The notes: generated from the letters alone by a model not told the origin. Positions 50,792 to 60,137 are shown, counted from the first letter of the stretch. The stretch: 64,000 nucleotides of DNA from Holophagales bacterium (GCA_016719485.1 JADJZB010000002.1:248001-312000), one strand, 5' to 3'. Made by a program: numbers and translations.

Positions 50792-52548
50792 CCCCGGCCT
50801 TCCCGCCGCCCCGAGTCTCACGCTCCCTTCGGACGCACTCCGCGGACGTGGCGGAGCGCCTCGTGCGGGCGCTGGGGATCCCGGACGCCCTCGCGCGCGT
50901 TCTCGCGGCGCGCGGCATCGCGTCGGCGGACGAGGCCCGGGCGTGGCTCGAGCCCGGTATCGAGACCCTTCACGATCCGTTCGGAATGGGCGGCATGCCG
51001 GAGGCCGTGGAGCTCCTCGTTCGGGCTGCAAAGCGCGGAGGCCGCGTCGTCGTCTTCGGCGATTACGACTGCGACGGCATCGGCGCCCTCGCCATCCTCA
51101 CGACGACTCTCAAACGGCTCGGAGCCGACGCGGTCCCGTTCGTGCCGCACCGTCTCCTGGACGGCTACGGCCTGAGGGCCGAGACCCTGCGCCGGGTTCT
51201 CGACGAGCACGCTCCCGAGGGCATCGTCACTGTCGACTGCGGCATCACGGCCGTCGATCCGATTCGCGAGGCCGTGGACCGCGGCGTTTTCGTGGTGGTG
51301 ACCGACCATCACCTCCCTTCCGAGGAGCTGCCGAAGGGCGCCGTCCTCCTCAACCCGAGGATCCCCGGCTGTCCCTACCCGTTCAAGGAGCTCGCGGGTG
51401 CTGGCATCGCCTGGAAGCTGTCCGAGGCGCTGCTGCGCACGGATGGAGCCCGGGTCGGGATCAGCGACGGTTCCGTCCGGTCCTGGATGGCCTCCCTCGC
51501 CAAGGTGGCGGCGCTCTCGACGATCGCCGACATGGTGCCGCTCACGGGAGAGAACCGGGTCCTGACGTCGTGGGGCCTCACCGGCCTGGCCGAGCCCCGG
51601 TCACCCGGCCTGACGGCTCTCCTCGCGCGCTGTTCCGTGAGGGCCGGCAAGAGCCCCTCGGTTCACGACGTGGCCTTCCGGATCGCGCCGCGCCTGAACG
51701 CGTCGGGCCGCATCGATCACGCCTTTCGCGCCCTCGAACTCCTGACGACGACCGACCCCGCCAGGGCCAACGTCCTCGCCGACGAGATCGAAGCCGCGAA
51801 CACCGAGCGGCGGCGCATGCAGGAGAGAGTCGTCGCGGCCGCCTTCGGGAGGCTCGAGAAGACGTTCGACCCCTCCCGGGACGCGCTCGTGGTTGAAGCC
51901 GGAACGCCGGAAGAGGGGTGGCATCGTGGCGTCCTCGGGATCGCCGCGTCGAGAGTCGCCCAGGCGCTCCATCGCCCGGTCCTTCTCCTCTCGCGGGACA
52001 ACGGCCGTGTCGGCGGCAGCGGAAGGACCTGCGGGCGAACGCCCCTCTTCGATCGCCTCGCTCCCGTCGCGCGGAGGCACGCGGCCGACTTCGGAGGCCA
52101 CCACGCCGCGATCGGTCTCTCCGTCCCGGCGGCGGGGTTCGAGGCCTTTCGCGACGAGGCACAGGCCGCGTTCGCCCAGGCCCGCGACGACGAAGAATGG
52201 AGCGTCGTCTACGAGGCCGATACGGTGCTCGCACCCGTGGAGGTGACTCCGGCGCTCGTCGAGGCTCTCACGAGGCTGGAGCCTCACGGAATGGGCAATC
52301 CGCGGCCTCTTTTCCTCCTGCCGTCCCTCCGGTGGGACGGACGCGGAAGGCCGGTCGGGGAACGTGGCCTGCGCGTGACGTTCGAGCGCGACGGCCTCCG
52401 TCTCGAAGCGGTCGGCTGGTCGCTCGGCACGATTCCCGGGCCGGACCGGAGGGGGGCCTGGGACATCCTCGCGAACGTGTCCCACGACGCGTTCCTCGGC
52501 CGGCCGGGACTGACGGTCCTCGACGCAGTCCGGGTGGAGAGCGCATGA
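50788..52548 (+). CDS. recJ: Single-stranded-DNA-specific exonuclease RecJ
   Basis: RecJ is the 5'-3' ssDNA exonuclease of the RecF recombination and mismatch-repair pathways. GTG 50788 overlaps the accA stop; the product has 586 residues. DHH-phosphoesterase motifs: VVVFGDYDCDGIGALAILT (about 86-104) with the metal-binding aspartates, IVTVDCGITAV, and VVTDHHLPSEELP (DHH). LNPRIPGCPYPFKELAGAGI and IADMVPLTGENRVL follow. RIAPRLNASGRIDHAF and the DHHA1 motif FGGHHAAIG come next, then the OB-fold tail. Confidence 0.96.
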   Translation: MTPAFPPPRVSRSLRTHSADVAERLVRALGIPDALARVLAARGIASADEARAWLEPGIETLHDPFGMGGMPEAVELLVRAAKRGGRVVVFGDYDCDGIGALAILTTTLKRLGADAVPFVPHRLLDGYGLRAETLRRVLDEHAPEGIVTVDCGITAVDPIREAVDRGVFVVVTDHHLPSEELPKGAVLLNPRIPGCPYPFKELAGAGIAWKLSEALLRTDGARVGISDGSVRSWMASLAKVAALSTIADMVPLTGENRVLTSWGLTGLAEPRSPGLTALLARCSVRAGKSPSVHDVAFRIAPRLNASGRIDHAFRALELLTTTDPARANVLADEIEAANTERRRMQERVVAAAFGRLEKTFDPSRDALVVEAGTPEEGWHRGVLGIAASRVAQALHRPVLLLSRDNGRVGGSGRTCGRTPLFDRLAPVARRHAADFGGHHAAIGLSVPAAGFEAFRDEAQAAFAQARDDEEWSVVYEADTVLAPVEVTPALVEALTRLEPHGMGNPRPLFLLPSLRWDGRGRPVGERGLRVTFERDGLRLEAVGWSLGTIPGPDRRGAWDILANVSHDAFLGRPGLTVLDAVRVESA

Positions 52549-54557
52549 CGGGCAGGACCCGACGCGTCCTCCGGCGCGCGCTCGCTTTCCTGGCGCTCGG
52601 AGGCTTCCCGCTCCTCGTCGTCTTTTCGTACCAGCCCTCGGGTGCCCGGACGCTGGAAGCGCGGGACGAGGTCGCCGAGACCCTCCTGCGCGAGTCGCAG
52701 GGAGAGCGCGACCGGCTTCGGTTCGAGGACTTCGACTATTCCGAGAGCGAGGGTGGAGGGGCGGAGGTCTACCGGCTCCGGGCGGCCGAGGCGATCGCGT
52801 TCGCCGAGGGCGCCGACAGGATGTTCCGGCTGAAGGACGTCACCTTCCAGAGCCGCGACGCGGCGACGGGCCGAACCGCGATCGTCGCCGCTCCCCGTGC
52901 GGAGTTCGTCCCCTCGACCAAGGCGTTCCGGGTCTTCGAGGGAGTACGCATCGATGGGGAAGGGGTCGGCGTTCGAAGCGTGTCCTTCCGGTACGACCCA
53001 CTCCTCAAGCTCCTCGTCTCGGAGGGCCCCGTCACGGCCCTGCGGGACGGGCTCTTCGCGACGGCCCTCGAAGGTTCCGTCGAGACGGCCGCGGGAGTCG
53101 TCCGATTCCGAAAGCAGGTACGCATGAGGGGGGCAGACGAGAGGGGGCGGCGAGTCGCGCTCTCCGCGGACGAGGTCGACCTGAGGCGAGGCGGCGGGTT
53201 CTCGGCCCGCGGAGCGGTGGTCCTGAGGACCGACGAGCTTCTCCTGCGGGGCGACGAGGCCGAGCGGGAGCCCGTCGGCGAGGCGGAAGACCTGCGGGCG
53301 CACGGCTCCGTCGTCGCAGTGCTCCTTCCCGTTCGTGGACAGGCTCTCACGAGCCTGGTCCGGGCGGAAGGGGATCGCCTGGAGCTAAGGCGCGACGCGA
53401 CCGGCGCGGCCTCGAGACTGCTGCTTTCGGGCGCCCCTGCGAGACTCGACATCCCTCCCGATGGCCCGTCGGGCGCTCGAAATGCGGTTTCGCCCGACTT
53501 CGAGGCATCGCTCGCCGGTGGGACCCTGACGCGCGTGACGGTCCCCGGAAGGCTCTCCATGGCCGAGTCGGCGCCGGAGGCGCGTCACGGCGCGAAGTCA
53601 CCCCCGGCGGCGCGACTCCTCACGGCGGGCAGCGGGCAGCTCTCCTTCGGACCCGACGGGAGGACGATCGAGACCGCGATTCTGGACGGCGGCGTGACGC
53701 TGGCCGAGGGACCGAGGACGTCCGTCAGCGCCCCTCGCGCCACGCTTCGGGCGACGGACGAGAGCGCGGTCTTCGCCGGGACCGTCGACGCCCCGGCGCG
53801 CTACGAGGACGAGAAGACCCGCGTCCTTGCGACCGTCCTCACCTGGTTCCGCCGGGACGAGCGGATCGAAGGGGCGGGAAGCGTGAAGACGACCTTTCGG
53901 GGCCGCGAGGGGACCGAGATCCTCGGCGCCACGTCGGATGCGCCCGTCTCTTCCGAGTCGGACTTCCTCCGCGTCACCTCGGCGGACCGGAGAGTCCTCC
54001 TCACCGGAAACGTCACGGCCTGGCAGGAGGAGAACGTACTTCGGGCGCAGTCCCTCCTTCTCGACGACCGGGACCGATCGCTCCGTGCCGAAGGAAACGT
54101 CCGGGCAACCCTCCGGCGGAGAAGGGTCGATCCGGAGACGAGCATCGCCGCCGTCGAGACGGTCGCGGCGTCAGGAAGCGTCCTGACGCACCGCGAGGCC
54201 GATCGCCTCGTGCGCATCGAAGGCTCTTCCAGCGTCAGCTCCGGGACGTGGGTGATGAAGGCCGACGTCACGGACGTCGTTCTCGGACCGGAACGAACCA
54301 TAGACCACGCGGAGGCTCGCGGGAACGTCACGGTCGAGGACCGCGCCGACAAGCGCCGTGGCGAGGGCTCCAGGGCCACCTGGCGACCGCAGGCCGAGGC
54401 GATCGCACTCGAGGGGACGCCCGCGACCGCCTTCGACGGAAAGGGAAACCGGATGACCGGAGCTCGCCTGACTTTCCAGAAAGGGAGCGGCCGCGTCGAC
54501 GTGGAAACGGGACCAGGGATCCCCAGCCAGGGGATCCTGCGACCGGAGGGAATTTGA
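52545..54557 (+). CDS. LPS transport bridge protein, LptC with LptA/OstA-like repeats
   Basis: ATG 52545 overlaps the recJ stop and gives 670 residues. Residues about 8-28 are a membrane anchor (RALAFLALGGFPLLVVFSY). An LptC-like part follows (about 45-210: RLRFEDFDYSESEGGGAEVY, IVAAPRAEFVPSTKAFRVFE, FRYDPLLKLLVSEGPVTA). After that, LptA/OstA-type beta-jellyroll repeats continue (LLTAGSGQLSFGPDGRTIET, VFAGTVDAPARYEDEKTRVL, VTSADRRVLLTGNVTAWQEE, IDHAEARGNVTVEDRADKR). One polypeptide thus appears to span much of the periplasmic bridge that E. coli builds from LptC and LptA. It is translationally coupled to lptB. No separate lptA is present. The domain limits are inferred from sequence pattern only. 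Confidence 0.82.
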   Translation: MTGRTRRVLRRALAFLALGGFPLLVVFSYQPSGARTLEARDEVAETLLRESQGERDRLRFEDFDYSESEGGGAEVYRLRAAEAIAFAEGADRMFRLKDVTFQSRDAATGRTAIVAAPRAEFVPSTKAFRVFEGVRIDGEGVGVRSVSFRYDPLLKLLVSEGPVTALRDGLFATALEGSVETAAGVVRFRKQVRMRGADERGRRVALSADEVDLRRGGGFSARGAVVLRTDELLLRGDEAEREPVGEAEDLRAHGSVVAVLLPVRGQALTSLVRAEGDRLELRRDATGAASRLLLSGAPARLDIPPDGPSGARNAVSPDFEASLAGGTLTRVTVPGRLSMAESAPEARHGAKSPPAARLLTAGSGQLSFGPDGRTIETAILDGGVTLAEGPRTSVSAPRATLRATDESAVFAGTVDAPARYEDEKTRVLATVLTWFRRDERIEGAGSVKTTFRGREGTEILGATSDAPVSSESDFLRVTSADRRVLLTGNVTAWQEENVLRAQSLLLDDRDRSLRAEGNVRATLRRRRVDPETSIAAVETVAASGSVLTHREADRLVRIEGSSSVSSGTWVMKADVTDVVLGPERTIDHAEARGNVTVEDRADKRRGEGSRATWRPQAEAIALEGTPATAFDGKGNRMTGARLTFQKGSGRVDVETGPGIPSQGILRPEGI

Positions 54558-55294
54558 GCGAGACACGCCCGCGCCTCGCGGCAGAGGGGCTCAAGAAGGT
54601 CTACAGGGGCCGCACGGTCGTCGACGGAGTGTCCCTGACGGTGGACGGGGGCGAGGTCGTCGGCCTGCTGGGTCCCAACGGTGCGGGAAAGACGACGACC
54701 TTCTCGATCGTCGTCGGGCTGGTGGAGCCGGATGCCGGGCACGTTCTCCTCGACGGAGAGGAGATCACGGAGCTCGCGATGTTCCGGCGCGCCAGGCGGG
54801 GCGTGGGCTATCTCCCTCAAGAGGCGTCGGTCTTCCGCAAGATGACCGCCCTCGAGAACCTCGTCGCGATCCTCGAGACGCTGCCACTCCTCTCCCGGAA
54901 CGAGCGGCTCGAGCGGGCCCACGAGCTCCTCGACCGGTTCAAGCTCTCCCATCTCTCGACGTCCGTCGCCGACACGCTCTCCGGGGGCGAGCGGAGGCGC
55001 CTCGAAATCGCCCGCGCCCTGACCCTGTCTCCCCGCTTCCTCCTCCTCGACGAGCCCTTCGCCGGAATCGACCCCATCACGGTCCTCGACCTGCAGCACG
55101 TCATCCGGGAACTGGCGACGACCGGCATCGGCATCCTCATCACCGATCACAACGTGAGGGATACCCTCGCCATCGTCGACCGCGGCTACATCATCAACGC
55201 CGGCGTGATCTTCAGGACCGGTTCGCCGGTCACGCTGTCCGAGGACCCCGAGGTGCGGCGGGTCTACCTCGGAGACCGCTTCCGGCTGGACTAG
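54554..55294 (+). CDS. lptB: LPS export ABC transporter ATP-binding protein
   Basis: LptB powers LPS extraction from the inner membrane with LptFG. The TTG start at 54554 overlaps the previous stop (TTGA), with GGAGGG just upstream, and gives 246 residues. Walker A GPNGAGKTT lies at about 38-46. The Q-loop region GYLPQEASVFRKMT, signature LSGGERRR, Walker B FLLLDEPFAGIDP and switch His in LITDHNVRDTL are all present; NVRDTL is characteristic of LptB. The lptCA-lptB-rpoN-hpf series matches the E. coli lptB-rpoN-hpf operon. Confidence 0.95.
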   Translation: MSETRPRLAAEGLKKVYRGRTVVDGVSLTVDGGEVVGLLGPNGAGKTTTFSIVVGLVEPDAGHVLLDGEEITELAMFRRARRGVGYLPQEASVFRKMTALENLVAILETLPLLSRNERLERAHELLDRFKLSHLSTSVADTLSGGERRRLEIARALTLSPRFLLLDEPFAGIDPITVLDLQHVIRELATTGIGILITDHNVRDTLAIVDRGYIINAGVIFRTGSPVTLSEDPEVRRVYLGDRFRLD

Positions 55295-55297
55295 AAT
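55292..55297 (+). promoter_or_regulatory. -10-like hexamer before rpoN
   Basis: TAGAAT overlaps the lptB stop, 39 nt before the rpoN GTG. If used, the leader would be about 33 nt. No -35 match is apparent. Confidence 0.3.
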
Positions 55298-55336
55298 CGC
55301 AGAAGAGATCACGCCGTCCGGCGCGCTTCATTCATC

Positions 55337-56933
55337 GTGGGACTCGAACAGAAACTCTCCCTCAAGCTCTCGCAGCGGCTCGTCATGACGCCGACGCTGC
55401 AGCAGGCCATCAAGCTGCTGCAGATGACGCGTCTGGAGCTCCAGGACGTCGTCACCCAGGAGATCGTCGAGAACCCGGTCCTGGAGGAGGACGAGACCCC
55501 GGAATCGCCGTCGGCCGAGGCCGAGGAACCGGTCGCCTCGCAGGAGCGGGAGGACGCGGGGACCGCGGACCGCCCGGGCGAGGGCGCGGACGGTCCCGAC
55601 ACCGCCGGCTCGACCTGGGAAGAGGGAAATGCGGTTCCCCAGGAATCGGCGCCTCCCGAGCCCGCGCCGGGAACGGCCGAGGCGGAGATCCCGGCCGAGT
55701 CGACCCAGGAGTCGTCCTTCGAAGCGATCGATCTCGAGTCCTACTTCGGCGACTACCTCGAGGGGAGCTCCTCGACCGCCCCGAGGATGAACGAGGAAGG
55801 TGAGGAGTTCTCCCTGGAGAACCGGGCCGAAGCCCCTCCCGGCCTCGATGCCCACCTCGCCGAGCAGCTGGGCGTCTCGGAGGCGGTCCCGGTCGTACGG
55901 GAAGCATGCGCCTTCATGATCGGGAACGTGGACGCGGACGGGTACCTGCGCATCACGCTCCCGGAGGTCTGCGCCGCGATCCCGTGTACCGAGGAAGAGG
56001 CGGACCTCGCGCTCGCCCTCCTCCAGTCGTTCGATCCGGTGGGTGTCGGAGCCCGGAACCTGCCCGAGTGCCTCCTGATCCAGGCGCGGGCCGCGGGCGT
56101 CGCGACGCCCCTCCTCGAGGACCTCTTCACGAACCGGCTCGCCGACCTCGCGAGCAAGGCGGTCCCCGTCCTCGCGCGGCAGATGAACGTTCCGGTCGAA
56201 GAGCTCCAGCAGGCGATCGAGGTCCTGAAGCACCTCGACCCGAAGCCCGGGCGCTGCTACGACTCCTCGCGAACGATCTACGTCGAGCCCGACGTCCAGG
56301 TCGTGAAAGTCGACGACGACTACGTCGTCCTCTTCAACGACGACGGCCTTCCCCGCCTGAAGATCTCTTCCTTCTATCGCCGCCTCCTCGTCTCGAGCAA
56401 CGGCTCCTCTCGACGGAGAGGGCCGGAGCTACCTGCGCGAGAAGATGCGGGCGGCCCAGTGGCTCATGAAGAGCCTCGACCAGCGTAAGAGGACGATCGT
56501 CAGGGTCGCAGAATCGATCGTCCGCAAGCAGCGCGACTACCTCGACTGGGGTGTGGCGCACCTGCGGCCGCTGATCCTGAGGGACGTCGCCGACGACATC
56601 GGGATGCACGAATCCACGGTCTCGCGCGTCGTCTCCAACAAGTGGATGGCGACGCCCCGGGGCCTCCTCCCGATGAAGTTCTTCTTCCACTCGGCGATCA
56701 GCTCTTCGGCCGGGGAGGACGTCTCGTCCCTCGCCGTCAAGGGGAAGATCCGCGCCCTCGTCGAAGCCGAGGACTCGGCGCACCCCCTGTCCGACGCGCG
56801 CCTCGCCGAGCTCCTCGCCCGCGAGGGAATCCGCATCGCCCGGAGGACCGTCGCGAAGTACCGCGAGGAGCTGCACATTCCGTCCAGCTCGATCCGAAAG
56901 GTGGAGCGTGGGCCAGCCGGTCCTCCGGCGTGA
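55337..56933 (+). pseudogene. rpoN: RNA polymerase sigma-54 factor, disrupted by a one-base frameshift
   Basis: RpoN directs transcription from -24/-12 promoters with AAA+ activators. GTG 55337 opens with region I (LEQKLSLKLSQRLVMTPTLQ, QAIKLLQMTRLELQ), then a long acidic region II (about 50-160) and the core-binding domain (LQSFDPVGVGARNLPECLLI, HLDPKPGR). Near 56404-56411 (TCCTCTC) the reading shifts by one extra base. The other frame resumes with EGRSYLREKMRAAQWLMKSL and runs through the HTH (RDVADDIGMHESTVSRVVSN) to the RpoN box ARRTVAKYREEL. Corrected length would be about 531 aa, which is normal. Both halves are fully conserved, so an error in the sequence is more likely than a genuine loss of sigma-54. 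Confidence 0.87.
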
Positions 56934-56964
56934 GGCCCCAACGCAGGAGTAGCAAGGAGGCACG

Positions 56965-57498
56965 ATGAAAGTCGAAATCACGGCCCGGCGTCTCACCGTC
57001 GACGCGAAGACGAAGGACACGATCGAGAAGCGCCTCGACAAGCTCTCCAAGGTCCTCCCCAGGGAGGCCGACGCAAAGGTCGTCATCCGCCTCGAGAAGA
57101 GGGGCGTGCTCGTCGAGGTCACGATCTCGGCCCGACAGCGGACCTGGGCCGCGGAGGCGGTGGCGGCCGACCAGCTGACGGCTGCGCAGAACGCCCTCGA
57201 CCGGGTCGCCGCGCAGGCGAAGAAGACGAAGGCGCGGGTCAAGGAAGAGAAGAAGCACACGACCTCCGCCGTGCGCAAGGCCGTCCCGGCCGCCCCGGCC
57301 GAACCGCCCGTCCCCGCGCGCGAGAAGCCGCCCCGGAGCGAGACCTACGAGGCTCGACGGATGTTCGACGAGGACGCCCTGCACGCCTTCAGTCACAGCA
57401 AGAAGGACGTTTTCGCCTACCGTGACCCGTCCGACGAGGCCCTTCGCGTCCTCTATCGCCGCAAGGACGGGTCGGTCGTGGTCCTGACCCCGGTCTAG
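56965..57498 (+). CDS. hpf: Long-form ribosome hibernation promoting factor
   Basis: HPF inactivates and dimerises ribosomes under starvation. The product has 177 residues. The N-terminal domain (1 to about 95) follows the family pattern MKVEITARRLTVDAKTKDTI, then LDKLSKVLPREADAKVVIRL. A basic/Pro-rich linker follows, and a C-terminal dimerisation domain (about 125-177: ARRMFDEDALHAFSHSKKDV, then FAYRDPSDEALRVLYRRKDG) marks it as long HPF. A strong AAGGAGG lies 4 nt before ATG 56965. The position between rpoN and the PTS genes is conserved widely. Confidence 0.95.
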   Translation: MKVEITARRLTVDAKTKDTIEKRLDKLSKVLPREADAKVVIRLEKRGVLVEVTISARQRTWAAEAVAADQLTAAQNALDRVAAQAKKTKARVKEEKKHTTSAVRKAVPAAPAEPPVPAREKPPRSETYEARRMFDEDALHAFSHSKKDVFAYRDPSDEALRVLYRRKDGSVVVLTPV

Positions 57499-57508
57499 GA
57501 AATCCTCG

Positions 57509-58525
57509 ATGCTCCCTACGCCCCCCGAGACGAAGCCGCATGTCAGGGCCGCCGACCTCGAGTTGCCCGCCCTGGCGCCGCTCGGGCTGAAGCTCGTCTC
57601 GGGGCGCGCCGGGCTGGACCGTCCGATCGAGTGGCCGCGCGTCCAGAAGCCGGGGCTGGCCATCGCCGGGTTCCTGCCCTACGTCCGGGCGAGGCGGGTG
57701 CAGATCCTCGGCGAGAGCGAGTTCGACTACCTGCGGACTCTCTCCCCGCGCGTCGTCAAGGAACGGTTCGACGCCTTCACCGCGCTGGGGATGTCGTGCG
57801 TCATCGTCACGAAGGGGATCCGTCCGCCCGCCGTTCTCAAGCGCCTGTGTCAGGAGAGGGACGTCCCGCTCTTCGTGACGCCGCGCCTGACGAGCACCGT
57901 CATCGAAGGCCTGACGGCCTTCCTGGAGGAATCCCTCGCTCCCCGCGTGACGCTCCACGGCGTGCTCGTGGAGGTCGGCGGGCTCGGGACGCTCCTCCTC
58001 GGCGATTCGGGAGTCGGCAAGAGCGAGTGCGCCCTCGCCCTCGTCCAGCGCGGCCACCGCCTCGTCGCCGACGACCTGGTCGTCGTCAAGCGTTTCCACA
58101 ACGACGCACTGGTCGGCTCGTCGGCGGGTGTCATTCGGCACCACATGGAGCTTCGGGGCCTCGGAATCGTCAACGTGCCGCTCCTGTTCGGCGTGGCGGC
58201 GGTCCTCGAACGGCACACCGTCGAGCTCGTCATCCGGCTGTCCCACTGGGTCGAGGGCGTCGAGTACGATCGCCTCGGCCTCGACGAGGAGACCGAGACG
58301 ATTCTCGGCGTCGCCGTCCCGCTCGTGAGGATGCCGGTCGCGACCGGTCGTGACGTCGCCCTCCTGGTCGAGATTGCGGCCCGCAACCACCTCTTGAAAC
58401 GCCGCGGCTACAACGCCGCGAAGGAGATGGCGGCCCGGGTGCACGAGGAGATCGCCCGCCGAAGCGCCTCCGACAGGGAACGGAAACGGCCCCCGCGCAG
58501 GCGCCGCCGGGCGGTGGACGCGTGA
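57509..58525 (+). CDS. hprK: HPr kinase/phosphorylase
   Basis: HprK phosphorylates and dephosphorylates Ser46 of HPr. The 338-residue protein has an N-terminal MurF-like domain (about 20-145) and a C-terminal kinase domain. In the latter, conserved His150 lies in TLHGVLV, the P-loop GDSGVGKSE is at 165-173, and RLVADDLVVVKR follows. HHMELRGLGIVNVPLLFGV is the HprK/P signature. The MPVATGRDVALLVEIAARNH segment closes the domain. The substrate HPr is encoded at 59855 and has a serine at position 46. A basic C-terminal tail of about 20 residues is extra. It overlaps rapZ by 4 bp. Confidence 0.96.
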   Translation: MLPTPPETKPHVRAADLELPALAPLGLKLVSGRAGLDRPIEWPRVQKPGLAIAGFLPYVRARRVQILGESEFDYLRTLSPRVVKERFDAFTALGMSCVIVTKGIRPPAVLKRLCQERDVPLFVTPRLTSTVIEGLTAFLEESLAPRVTLHGVLVEVGGLGTLLLGDSGVGKSECALALVQRGHRLVADDLVVVKRFHNDALVGSSAGVIRHHMELRGLGIVNVPLLFGVAAVLERHTVELVIRLSHWVEGVEYDRLGLDEETETILGVAVPLVRMPVATGRDVALLVEIAARNHLLKRRGYNAAKEMAARVHEEIARRSASDRERKRPPRRRRRAVDA

Positions 58526-59403
58526 GCGACGCCGCGAGCGAGCACCACCTCCTCGTCGTCACGGGCCTTTCCGGTTCCGGAAAGTCCTACGCGGCGCACG
58601 CCCTCGAGGACATCGGCTACAACACGATCGACAACCTCCCTCTGTCGCTCCTCCGGGGGTTCAGCGAAGAAATGGCGTCGGGGCGAGGGCAGAAGGGGAG
58701 GACCGCGGTCGTTCTCGACGTCCGAAACCCGGGCTTCGCGGAGGCGTTCCCCACGCTTCTGGACGACCTTCGAGCCCTCCTCCCCGTCACCGTCGTCTTC
58801 CTCGAGGCGGACGACCCGACGATCTACCGGCGTTTCTCCGAGACCCGTCGCCCCCACCCTCTCGCCCAGGAACGAACCCTGACCGAGGCCGTCTCGTGGG
58901 AGCGCCACCTGCTCGCCGAGGTAAAAGGGAAGGCCGACCTCGTTCTGGACACGACCGCGATGACGGTCCACGAGCTTCGCTCCGTCCTCGCGGAGCACTT
59001 TCGCGCGCCGGGAGACCCGGGAGTGCTCGCGGTGTCGATCGTCTCGTTCGGGTTCAAGCACGGCGTGCCGCCGTCGATCGACCTCTGTTTCGACGTGCGG
59101 TTCCTCGCGAATCCCCACTTCGTACCGGAACTGAGGCCCAGGACGGGGCGCGACCCCGAAGTGGCCCGATTCATCGAGGAAGGGGTCGCGACGGGCCCGT
59201 TTTACAGGCGCCTCCTGGAGTTTCTTCTCTTCTGCCTTCCCAACTATCGCCGAGAGAACCGTGCGTACCTCACGATCGGCGTCGGATGCACCGGGGGGCG
59301 TCACCGTTCCGTTTACGTCGCCGAACGTCTCGGACGGGATCTGGCCGCCGCCGGCTACCCCGTCCGGATCGCCCATCGCGACGACACCCGAGAAGGACCA
59401 TGA
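58522..59403 (+). CDS. rapZ: RNase adapter / nucleotide-binding protein RapZ
   Basis: RapZ binds RNA and, in E. coli, targets GlmZ to RNase E to control glucosamine-6-phosphate synthase. The 293-residue product has P-loop TGLSGSGKS (14-22), ALEDIGYNTIDNLPLSLL (27-44), VLDVRN and FLEADDPTIYRRFSETRRPH (about 93-112). The C-terminal domain has IVSFGFKHGVPPSIDLCFDV, RFLANPHFVPELRPRTG and IGVGCTGGRHRSVYVAERL, the conserved phosphate pocket. GTG 58522 overlaps the hprK stop. Whether it acts on RNA in this phylum is not shown. Confidence 0.96.
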   Translation: MSDAASEHHLLVVTGLSGSGKSYAAHALEDIGYNTIDNLPLSLLRGFSEEMASGRGQKGRTAVVLDVRNPGFAEAFPTLLDDLRALLPVTVVFLEADDPTIYRRFSETRRPHPLAQERTLTEAVSWERHLLAEVKGKADLVLDTTAMTVHELRSVLAEHFRAPGDPGVLAVSIVSFGFKHGVPPSIDLCFDVRFLANPHFVPELRPRTGRDPEVARFIEEGVATGPFYRRLLEFLLFCLPNYRRENRAYLTIGVGCTGGRHRSVYVAERLGRDLAAAGYPVRIAHRDDTREGP

Positions 59404-59858
59404 AGAAATCCGAAGAAACGCCCGCGGGGCTCGCGGCAAACGTCGGTCTCCTCCTGCTCTCGCACGGCCCGCTCGCGGACGCGTTGAGGGAGACGGTGAA
59501 CGTGCTGGAGCCCGAGCAGATCGAGCCTCTGGGGGCCCTTTCCCTGGCGTGGGACGAGGCCCCCGAGAACGCTTCCGATCGACTCCAGAAGGCGATCGCG
59601 AAAGCCGACCGGGGGCGGGGTGTCGTCCTCCTGACCGACATGTTCGGCGGCACGCCGTCGAACCTCGCGCTCGCCTTCCTGCAGAAGGGGCGGATCGAGA
59701 TCGTCACGGGGGTCAACCTGCCGATGGTCATGAAGGCGCGAGCCCTCGCGCGCGAGGGCAAGGACCCTTCGGAAATGGCCCGGACGCTCGTGGAGAAGGG
59801 GCGCCGCGCGATCGTCGCGGCCGGGGAGCTGATGGAGACGGAGAAGCGGCCCGCGTGA
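59400..59858 (+). CDS. PTS EIIA component, mannose family
   Basis: EIIA-Man proteins accept phosphate from HPr on a histidine. ATG 59400 overlaps the rapZ stop and gives 152 residues. The active-site His22 lies in LLLLSHGPLADALRE. VVLLTDMFGGTPSNLALAFL (about 78-97) and IEIVTGVNLPMVMKARAL (about 101-118) are family signatures. No EIIB, EIIC or EIID gene is in the window, so the protein probably has a regulatory role, phosphorylation state reporting on metabolism, rather than sugar uptake. It overlaps the HPr gene by 4 bp. Confidence 0.93.
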   Translation: MKKSEETPAGLAANVGLLLLSHGPLADALRETVNVLEPEQIEPLGALSLAWDEAPENASDRLQKAIAKADRGRGVVLLTDMFGGTPSNLALAFLQKGRIEIVTGVNLPMVMKARALAREGKDPSEMARTLVEKGRRAIVAAGELMETEKRPA

Positions 59859-60124
59859 TCGAAAAGACCGTCGTCCTCAAGAACCGGCTCGGCCTTCACG
59901 CGCGCGCGGCGGCGAAGCTCGTCCATACCGCCGCCCACTACACGGCCCGCGTGACGCTCTCCAAGGATGGCGAGGACGTCGACGGGAAGAGCATCCTCGG
60001 CCTGCTCCTCCTGGCCGCGGGGAAAGGGACTCCCATCGTCGTCCGGACGGAGGGGATCGACGAGGCGGAAGCGATGACGGCGCTGGCGGATCTCGTCGAG
60101 AGGCGGTTCGACGAGTCGGAGTAA
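59855..60124 (+). CDS. ptsH: Phosphocarrier protein HPr
   Basis: HPr passes phosphate from EI to EIIA. GTG 59855 gives 89 residues. His15 lies in the canonical RLGLHARAAAKLV, and Ser46 in DVDGKSILGLLLLAA; both sit at the textbook positions. The Ser46 motif together with the linked hprK indicates dual control by His and Ser phosphorylation. The C-terminal ALADLVERRFDE helix completes the open-faced sandwich. It is coupled to the EIIA gene by a GTGA overlap; ptsI follows 27 bp later. Confidence 0.96.
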   Translation: MIEKTVVLKNRLGLHARAAAKLVHTAAHYTARVTLSKDGEDVDGKSILGLLLLAAGKGTPIVVRTEGIDEAEAMTALADLVERRFDESE

Positions 60125-60137
60125 TCCCCCGGAAGGC

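Noticed and set aside
56395..56450. Programmed ribosomal frameshift in rpoN
   Set aside because: No slippery heptamer and no precedent in the family; the match to a one-base insertion and the similar hisC lesion favour an error.
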